A DNA stretch of 64,000 nucleotides from a virus. The position numbers and the translations under genes are program-made. Within the stretch, counting starts at the first letter, position 1. Each line of letters begins with the position of its first letter. The stretch spans positions 1 through 64,000 of the IMG/VR virus record IMGVR_UViG_3300010157_000040; one strand, written 5' to 3'. This document shows positions 57,128 through 64,000 of the stretch, in pieces. The notes beneath the pieces were generated by a model. The model saw only the letters and a list, made by a program, of their open reading frames with translations, was not told where the DNA came from and ran no database searches.

Positions 57128-60100
57128 ATGAAAAAGAAAGTAAGAATATACAGAGCACAAGATGGTATTGGTAAGTTTTTGCATAAAAAACAAGAAGGTG
57201 GTATGCTTGATGTAAATGAAAGAGGTTACCCAGGTCAACAAGAGCAAACTCCTGTAACTCAAGAACAATTGACTCAGTTAGTTGTTAATGATATATCTCA
57301 AGGTATTTCTAAAGAACAAGTGATTGTTAAACTTGCTACTGTACATGGATTAGATCCAATGCAAGCTAGTCAATTTTATGATCAAATTTTTGGATTATTA
57401 GAAGATCAAAAACAAAAAGATATTGACAGTGTTGAAAATCCAGATGAAACAGAAACTGTAGACAATCCTGAAGAAGAAGTTGTAGAAGAAGAAACTCCAG
57501 ATACATTAAATTATGATCACACAAGTAATGCAGGTTTAGATATTGCACAAGAAGATGATGGTTTAGATGTTGCTAATGAAGATTTAGGAACTCTTGAATC
57601 TGATCTTATAATGAGAAGAGGTGGTTTAGTTAGAGCAGATGAAGGTGCAAGTATAGATGATACACTTTGGAATACACAAACTTATCCAATTCAATTTCCT
57701 GGTATGGATACATACTTACCTGATAATACAGGTATGGATCAATATATAAATCAACAAAATACACAGACTGTTGCAGATAGAGCATACCCAGATCCAACTG
57801 GTGGAATGTTAAATAATACTGACACAGCATCTAATTATGCAGAACGTGTACCAGATCCTAATGCAGATACATCAGAATATAAAAAAGGTGGTACATATAA
57901 AACTGATAAAAGGAAGTTTGTTAATTCAATTCTTAACTTAGTTAAGAAACAAATGGGTGGACAAGAAAAACCTATGTCTAATGATGCAGATCCTACTGGA
58001 CAAAATGTTAGAACAAATAATTTACAAGCATTTATTGGTACAGTAAAAAATCAAAGTCAAATTGCTATTGCTAAAAAAGAAGCAGAAGAACAGTATGATA
58101 AGATGATGCAGCAACAACAGATGATGATACAACAACAACAACCACCAATGTATCCTATGGCACAAGAAGGTGGTATGTATCCTAATATGGATGAAGATCC
58201 AGAAAATCCTATGCATCATTTAGAAGCATATGCAAATACAACACATGGTATTTTTGATCAACCAATGGTTGGACTTTCTCAAGCACAGTATGGTGGTAAT
58301 ACAGAAGGTTGTTTTCCTACACAATTACCTAATGGTCAAGTAATTACTAATTGTTTTCCAAGACAAGAACAAAGAGATGAAAATCAAAGACAAATTGATG
58401 CAGGATCATATGATGGTTTAGGTGCTACACAAGAACAAGATATTGATAGAGGTAATTATCCAAAAATATTTGATCCTAATGAATCTCATGTAACTAATTT
58501 TCCAAAAAGATTTGATCCTTATGCACCTCATGTACCTAGTTATGTTAATTATGGTAATGGTCAAGTAATGTATACTCCAAGAAGAAGACAAACTAATATA
58601 GGTGTGATACCTGGTATGCAAGGATTACAAGGTATGCCTAATTTTGGTTATGGTAATGGTATGCCTCCTATTACTAAATTAGATGTAAGAAGATCTGGTT
58701 TGTTTGGTAGACCAAGAAGATATACTGCAGAGTTTGGACAAGGTGCAATGTTACCGGGTCAACAAGGTTCTGGTATAGGTTTTTATGGTTATGGTGCACC
58801 TGAAATAAAAAAGTCACCTGCTAGAGTTATAGTAGAAAATGTTGCATCAACGGTTAATAATGAAGCTATAAAAGAAGTAGCAAAAGTAACTCCGGGAAGT
58901 ACAGCAACTACAACTGCAGTTGATCCAAATAAAAAAGCTACTGAAGTAAAAGTTGTTCCAGGAAGTGGATCTGGTTCTGGTTCTGGAACAGGTAATACTA
59001 ATAAGAAATCTAATACAGGTAATTCAACACCAATTAAATCTAATGAAGAAGTTGTTATTGATCCAAAAACTGGTTATGCAAGTAAAGATCAATTTAATGT
59101 TAGACAAGGAATAAAAATTGGTAATGTTGCTTTTGTAACAGATTTAAAAAATAATGATTTGTACACACAAATGCAAGATGTGTGGACAGGTAATCCTGTT
59201 GAAAATGAATGGAAAAAAAATGATCCAACATATATGCCATCTAAAGGTGGTGCAAAAAATGTAAATAGTAATCCTACTATAGGACCTAATGGTGAAAAAC
59301 GTCATACATTAGGAAGAATGTATCCTGGTGAAACTAATGCACATTTTAATCAAAGAGTAAAAGAATATAATGCAAAACCATGGTATGAAAAAATGGTTAA
59401 CACAAATCCAGAAAAAGAATGGGCTGATAGTCAAAGTAATAACTATAATGATGTAGGACCTATGCAATACCTTGCACCAACATCAGTTGGTTCAGGTGCT
59501 ATACTTGGTGCAGGAAAATTATCTGCAGAAGTTGCAAAAAAACTTGCAAGTAAAGTAGCACCAAAAGTTGCTAAAGTAGTTAGTAAAGTAGCAAAAACAC
59601 CAGCACAAGTAAAAGCAGCAAAAGCACTTGCATCTCAGAAAGCAATGTTAAGACAAATTAATAAAGGTAATTATGGGTATCACGAAGAAGGTGGTATTAT
59701 AGATACATCTACTATAGATCCAAATAATCCTGAGTTAATGAGATTTGTATATGGTGGTAATGATCCTTATGTTACACAACAAGATATAAACTATAGTAAC
59801 TCTAAAGATGTAACAGATCCATATTTTCAAGGTGGTGGTGAATTAACTGATGAAGAACAGAAAGAAGCAGATGCAGCAGTATATGATAAAATCAATCCTG
59901 AAATTTTAGCACAAATTCAGAAAGAACAAGCAGCATCTTCACCAAATCCATATATGGAACCTGTTGGTCAAAGAGATAAAAGTTTACCTGATTCTGCTAA
60001 TAGAGAAAACTATAGTAGATTAGTTGAAAATGGTAAAGTGTATACTGGATATAATCCAGATCATAAGTATGTAGGTGCTGATTATGTACCTAAAAATACT

Positions 60101-62911
60101 ACTACCCAACAATATCCTCAAGGATACTATCCACAACAAGGTGGTTACAATCCAAATTTTTTACAAAAGTTTTTTCCAGGTAATTTACCACAAGTTGTTG
60201 GTTCTTACGGAGAAATGAAAAAAATGTATGATCCAAAAACTGGTTTACCATATACTGGAGGATTTGGTCCTGGTACACAACTTACTAAACTAGATGTAAG
60301 AAAATCACGTTTAAATGGAGATCCAAAAAAATACACTATGTATTTTAATAATTCAGAAATGGATCCAAGAAAACAAGGTTTAATTAGTCTTGATGGTCAA
60401 GGTAATGGTTCTGGAAATGGTCATGGAAATGATAATACAAACTATAGTGATGATAGATGGGGAAGACATGATGAAAGATATAATGCTAGAAATAAAAGAA
60501 GATTAAATAGACATGGCATTGATGTACCAGAAGAAACAAGAGATAATCCATATTTAAATGAACGTGAAGATGTTCAAACTCAAATAGATACAGAAGGTAA
60601 TTCTATTCCATTAGGAGAAAACAAATATAATTCTAACGTTGTAAATACAAGTACTGCAGTTTTAGATAATAATGGTATTCCAATGACTGATGATGGTTCT
60701 AACTTAATGATAGAAAATCATCCAGATTTCTCTTCAGTATCTCCATCTGAATCATCTAATGTTAGAGAAGATATTAAACTTAATCCAGAAGCAACTAAAC
60801 TTGCTGCACAAAAAGCATATGGAGAATATGGTGATGTTTCTGCAGAATTTGGTAACAATGGTCCTCAATTACAAGAAGCATTTAATAATATATTTGCAAC
60901 ACAAGGTCAAGATGCAGCTGATGCAATGATGTCAAATGCATTTAAAGAAAGAAATGCAAATATTAAAGACATGCCGGTTGAACAACCAGTTGAACAAACA
61001 GCTGAACAACCTATTGATGAAGCTACAGGTGAACCTATTAATGTACCTACTGATCAACCAGTAAATGAATCTAATGTAGATAATTCTGATGCTGTATCAG
61101 AAGCACCAATGCAGAAAATTAGTAGTAATAATTCTGCAATAGATTTTATGAATAATTACAATACTAATCCTGAGTTTGCTGCAATGGTAGATGATGCTAA
61201 AAATAGAGCACAAGGAACAAATGGTGATTGGTATGGAACAGGAGATAGTCAGAATTTAGAATCACCTACTGTTCGTGATATGGCAAACTATAATAATGAA
61301 GCAAATGCATTAAATAAATTTACATCTGCAATAGATGAAGATCAATATGCACAACAAGAAGGTTTACCAATAAGACAAGCACATATAGATCAGAATACTA
61401 ATTATCCTGATAAAATAGAAATGCCTGCGGAATTACAAGATTGGCAAAACAAACAAAATATAAATAATAGTAATAATCAAGTTGTTAATAATAAAAACCC
61501 TAGACAAGGTACAAACCAAAACAATAGAGGTAATAGTAAAGTTGATAATAAAATAAATACTAAATTAAATAATATTGATATTAAGGAAAATCCATATCCA
61601 AAAGATTCAGAAATGCATTATGTATATGAAGAGTTAACACCTGAAGAGAAAAAATTACATAAAATAGCTAATATAAAAAATGAATCAAAACGTCAAGGAG
61701 ATAAAAATAATAGAAATAAAGAACTTGAAGTATTTAATCATTCAAATGAAGGAAGAGAACAGTATTATAATAACTTAGATAGAGGTGCAGCTCAACAATA
61801 TTATAAATCTGATATAGAACCTAAAATTACTCAAACAACAAATGCATATAATAATGCAATTGATGCAGCTAAAACAGATGCAGCAAGAAATAAACTTGTA
61901 AAAGAAAAAGAAATTGCCTTAAATAATATTAATAAACAATTCTTTAAAGGTATTGATTTTGATCAAGCAGGTTCACAATATACTCCACCTCCAAAAAATA
62001 TTACAGAAGGTAATGACTTTAGAAAATATATGCATGAGTTTTATCCTAACATAAGTAAAAGTTTTAATTTAGATGTTAAAGGAAATATTAATTCAAGTGA
62101 ATTTAAAGATGTTTGGAATAAGTATGGTGCAAGATTTTTATATGGTAATCGTTCAGATGATCAAAAAGTAAAAGTTAGAAATACTATAAAAAGTCATATG
62201 GGTGCTTTTGGACATCTTAGAGATGGTGGTGCATTAAATAAATTTATTCCTAAAGCATCACCAGGATTAGAAGTTGGTTCACCAGTTACCTATACAGGTA
62301 ATAAAGCACTAGAAGGAATGACTGATGTACAAATGATTAGTCTTAATCCAGGTATACAAGATTTAAATCCATCTTCTCTAACAGGTTTCATGAATAATAA
62401 TAATAATGCACCTGCTAGAAATATGTCACAAGATCCTGCACAAATGAATATAGATAAAAACCAAATTGAAAGTCAAAATGCAGAAAAAGTTTATAATCCT
62501 AATGGAGACTTTGCAATAGATATTAAACAAAAAAACATGTATGAAGTAGATCCTGAAGTTTTATTACAAACAGGTAATGCACTTGGTAGAGGTTATGCAG
62601 GAATGATGAATAATATACAAAATCGTAAAAATACACGTAACATGTATAACGATCTTAATGCAGATAATTTATATTCAGCAACTACTGATAGAGACAGAGG
62701 AGATTATACTAAGTCTGGTTCTGCAAGAGGTGAGTTAAGATTTGATGAACAAGGTGCTAATAGTACTGGTAGATTTGCACAATACGGTGGAACATCTAAT
62801 GAAGATAATATGTATGACCAAGGTGGTTATTTTGATGGTGATGAAGCATACATGACAGAAGATCAAATTAAACAGTTCTTAGAAGCTGGAGGAGAAATAG
62901 AATATTTATAA
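57128..62911 (+). CDS. Giant low-complexity virion/cargo protein with internal repeats
   Basis: 1927 residues, strongly acidic, Asn/Gln-rich and probably largely disordered. Two internal copies of one domain are visible: PPITKLDVRRSGLFGRPRRYT at about residue 515 and TQLTKLDVRKSRLNGDPKKYT at about 1055. GG motifs recur at intervals (KKQEGGMLD, KKGGTYKTDKR, AQEGGMYPN, HEEGGIIDTS, FQGGGELTDEE, LRDGGALNKF, AQYGGTSNED, YDQGGYFDGD). A capsid-cargo role is inferred from size, position and motif. No enzymatic core found. Confidence 0.6.
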   Translation: MKKKVRIYRAQDGIGKFLHKKQEGGMLDVNERGYPGQQEQTPVTQEQLTQLVVNDISQGISKEQVIVKLATVHGLDPMQASQFYDQIFGLLEDQKQKDIDSVENPDETETVDNPEEEVVEEETPDTLNYDHTSNAGLDIAQEDDGLDVANEDLGTLESDLIMRRGGLVRADEGASIDDTLWNTQTYPIQFPGMDTYLPDNTGMDQYINQQNTQTVADRAYPDPTGGMLNNTDTASNYAERVPDPNADTSEYKKGGTYKTDKRKFVNSILNLVKKQMGGQEKPMSNDADPTGQNVRTNNLQAFIGTVKNQSQIAIAKKEAEEQYDKMMQQQQMMIQQQQPPMYPMAQEGGMYPNMDEDPENPMHHLEAYANTTHGIFDQPMVGLSQAQYGGNTEGCFPTQLPNGQVITNCFPRQEQRDENQRQIDAGSYDGLGATQEQDIDRGNYPKIFDPNESHVTNFPKRFDPYAPHVPSYVNYGNGQVMYTPRRRQTNIGVIPGMQGLQGMPNFGYGNGMPPITKLDVRRSGLFGRPRRYTAEFGQGAMLPGQQGSGIGFYGYGAPEIKKSPARVIVENVASTVNNEAIKEVAKVTPGSTATTTAVDPNKKATEVKVVPGSGSGSGSGTGNTNKKSNTGNSTPIKSNEEVVIDPKTGYASKDQFNVRQGIKIGNVAFVTDLKNNDLYTQMQDVWTGNPVENEWKKNDPTYMPSKGGAKNVNSNPTIGPNGEKRHTLGRMYPGETNAHFNQRVKEYNAKPWYEKMVNTNPEKEWADSQSNNYNDVGPMQYLAPTSVGSGAILGAGKLSAEVAKKLASKVAPKVAKVVSKVAKTPAQVKAAKALASQKAMLRQINKGNYGYHEEGGIIDTSTIDPNNPELMRFVYGGNDPYVTQQDINYSNSKDVTDPYFQGGGELTDEEQKEADAAVYDKINPEILAQIQKEQAASSPNPYMEPVGQRDKSLPDSANRENYSRLVENGKVYTGYNPDHKYVGADYVPKNTTTQQYPQGYYPQQGGYNPNFLQKFFPGNLPQVVGSYGEMKKMYDPKTGLPYTGGFGPGTQLTKLDVRKSRLNGDPKKYTMYFNNSEMDPRKQGLISLDGQGNGSGNGHGNDNTNYSDDRWGRHDERYNARNKRRLNRHGIDVPEETRDNPYLNEREDVQTQIDTEGNSIPLGENKYNSNVVNTSTAVLDNNGIPMTDDGSNLMIENHPDFSSVSPSESSNVREDIKLNPEATKLAAQKAYGEYGDVSAEFGNNGPQLQEAFNNIFATQGQDAADAMMSNAFKERNANIKDMPVEQPVEQTAEQPIDEATGEPINVPTDQPVNESNVDNSDAVSEAPMQKISSNNSAIDFMNNYNTNPEFAAMVDDAKNRAQGTNGDWYGTGDSQNLESPTVRDMANYNNEANALNKFTSAIDEDQYAQQEGLPIRQAHIDQNTNYPDKIEMPAELQDWQNKQNINNSNNQVVNNKNPRQGTNQNNRGNSKVDNKINTKLNNIDIKENPYPKDSEMHYVYEELTPEEKKLHKIANIKNESKRQGDKNNRNKELEVFNHSNEGREQYYNNLDRGAAQQYYKSDIEPKITQTTNAYNNAIDAAKTDAARNKLVKEKEIALNNINKQFFKGIDFDQAGSQYTPPPKNITEGNDFRKYMHEFYPNISKSFNLDVKGNINSSEFKDVWNKYGARFLYGNRSDDQKVKVRNTIKSHMGAFGHLRDGGALNKFIPKASPGLEVGSPVTYTGNKALEGMTDVQMISLNPGIQDLNPSSLTGFMNNNNNAPARNMSQDPAQMNIDKNQIESQNAEKVYNPNGDFAIDIKQKNMYEVDPEVLLQTGNALGRGYAGMMNNIQNRKNTRNMYNDLNADNLYSATTDRDRGDYTKSGSARGELRFDEQGANSTGRFAQYGGTSNEDNMYDQGGYFDGDEAYMTEDQIKQFLEAGGEIEYL

Positions 62912-62920
62912 ATTTACACT

Positions 62921-64000
62921 ATGTTTTATAAAGTAAAAATTAAAAAAGTTCCAAAAGCAAAAGTTGGATACCAAGTACAAGGTTCATTAGCTAATGATGT
63001 TCCTGCAATGGGTGGTGCAGATTATAATTCCTATATGGGAGTTCCTAATCCAAAAGTAAAAAAAGTTTTACAACCTGTTCCAAGAGAAGAAGCTAATTTA
63101 GAAGCTGAGAAAGGTGAAACAGTTATTGGAAACATAGATGGTTCTATGATGCCATCATTATATACTATTGGTGGTAAACGACATGTAAATGGAGGTACAC
63201 CACTTAATCTTCCTGATGATAGTTTTATTTTTAGTGATACTAAATCTATGATGATATCTGATCCACTTATACTAAAGATGTATAACAAACCTGTTAAGAA
63301 AGGTGGTTATACTCCGGCAGAATTATCAAAGCAATTTGATATGAATAGATACAGGAAGATTTTACAAGATCCAAATTCTGATTCAATTGACAGAAAGACT
63401 GCAGAAATGATGATCAAAAACTATGTAATGAAACTTGGTGCATTAGCATTAGCACAAGAATCTAAAAAAGGTTTTCCACAAGGTATACCAGAAATTGCTA
63501 AACCATATATGGAAGCAAATAAAATTAGTGAAGATCAACTTATGCCACAAAAAGCAAAAGAAGAAGCAAGTGAATCTCCACAACAAGAACAACAAGAGTC
63601 TGCAGGTCATGATATGCAAGAAGGTGAAGCACCAACAGAAATGCCTGATGGTTCTCCTGTTGCTATGCCAGGTTCTATGGAAGAATCTGTAGCACCAGAA
63701 CAAGCACCAGAACAAACTATGGAACAACCTACCATGGAACAGATGCAAGAAGCTCCTATGGCAGCTTATGGTATGCAAATGGGTGGTTATGATACTTATG
63801 GAACATATGCTTTTGGTGGTAACTTATACAAAGCAAAAGATGGTATTATTACACCATATGGACAAGCAAATACTACACAAGGTAATGTTACTCCAATGAA
63901 AACTGATGATAAATTTAGTTCTACTGGACTTGCACTTCCTGATTATTTAAAATCTTGGGAAACAAACATACCTGGTATAAGTACTAATATGTCAGAAGGT
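62921..64000 (+). CDS. Giant virion/cargo protein, N-terminal 360 residues (runs off window)
   Basis: Open from the ATG at 62921 to the window edge in one frame. It starts MFYKVKIKKVPKAKVG. At about 60-105 it has NLEAEKGETVIGNIDG, GGKRHVNGGTPLNLPDDSFIFSDT, a conserved module that I have seen in large proteins of crAss-like and related phages. Later come KKGGYTPAELSKQFD, a Gln/Pro/Met/Glu-rich linker and GG motifs (MQMGGYDTYG, YAFGGNLYK). It probably is another ejected or cargo protein. Confidence 0.6.
   Translation, partial: MFYKVKIKKVPKAKVGYQVQGSLANDVPAMGGADYNSYMGVPNPKVKKVLQPVPREEANLEAEKGETVIGNIDGSMMPSLYTIGGKRHVNGGTPLNLPDDSFIFSDTKSMMISDPLILKMYNKPVKKGGYTPAELSKQFDMNRYRKILQDPNSDSIDRKTAEMMIKNYVMKLGALALAQESKKGFPQGIPEIAKPYMEANKISEDQLMPQKAKEEASESPQQEQQESAGHDMQEGEAPTEMPDGSPVAMPGSMEESVAPEQAPEQTMEQPTMEQMQEAPMAAYGMQMGGYDTYGTYAFGGNLYKAKDGIITPYGQANTTQGNVTPMKTDDKFSSTGLALPDYLKSWETNIPGISTNMSEG

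Overview
This window looks like part of a large, very AT-rich double-stranded DNA phage genome that infects a bacterium of the Bacteroidetes phylum. Genes are packed tightly. Shine-Dalgarno sites are absent and A/T-rich leaders are used instead. A terminase-portal-scaffold-capsid block is followed by ring-like proteins and a huge 'muzzle'-like protein, and there are no tape-measure or sheath genes. The structural gene order and several protein families resemble crAss-like (Crassvirales) podoviruses. That placement is my inference from remembered family features, not from a search.

Region 1 (1-9498, minus strand) is the accessory/early side. It starts with the 5' end of a superfamily 2 helicase and an HNH-type nuclease, then many small proteins of unknown function, including several membrane proteins and a lipoprotein. 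The 5.4-9.5 kb part is unusual. It alternates small genes with long ORF-free, hairpin-rich stretches. At least seven copies of a 22-23 base motif (ATACARCTT-N3-ACTNCTATGG) lie just downstream of terminator hairpins and just upstream of a gene or a structured, ORF-free transcript. I read this motif as a phage-specific promoter that ends at the transcription start, as T7-class promoters do. The most striking element is a 1.57 kb ORF-free stretch at 5446-7013. It holds two diverged copies of one structural domain, compensatory hairpins and a kilobase-range 15-bp complementarity, and is a candidate giant structured RNA. A compact 88-nt multi-arm RNA at 9201-9288 fits exactly between its own promoter and its poly-U tail.

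Region 2 (9499-10141) is the divergent switch between the leftward and rightward halves. It has G-tracts, a perfect 12-bp tandem repeat and several hairpins, and no convincing gene.

Region 3 (10142-23641, plus strand) carries a SET-domain protein, a secreted protein, a DUF6321-type protein, an AlkB-like dioxygenase, a GroES-like protein, a DUF3310 protein, fibre and receptor-binding proteins (one with an S74 self-cleaving chaperone), a cysteine-rich repeat protein, and a lysis cassette (u-spanin-like lipoprotein, holin, GH24 endolysin, L,D-transpeptidase-like protein).

Region 4 (23759-36000) is packaging and head: IHF-like protein, zinc-ribbon protein, PD-(D/E)XK nuclease, probable small terminase, large terminase, portal, scaffold, major capsid protein and a post-capsid protein.

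Region 5 (36046-64000) has small basic 'GG-motif' proteins, ring/neck proteins, cysteine-rich and collagen-like surface proteins, and the muzzle-like protein. It ends with three very large virion/cargo proteins, one of them a SET-lysozyme fusion; the last runs off the window. Rightward clusters use a different promoter type, TTGTWA-N16/17-TATATTA, so the two arms appear to be read by different transcription machinery.
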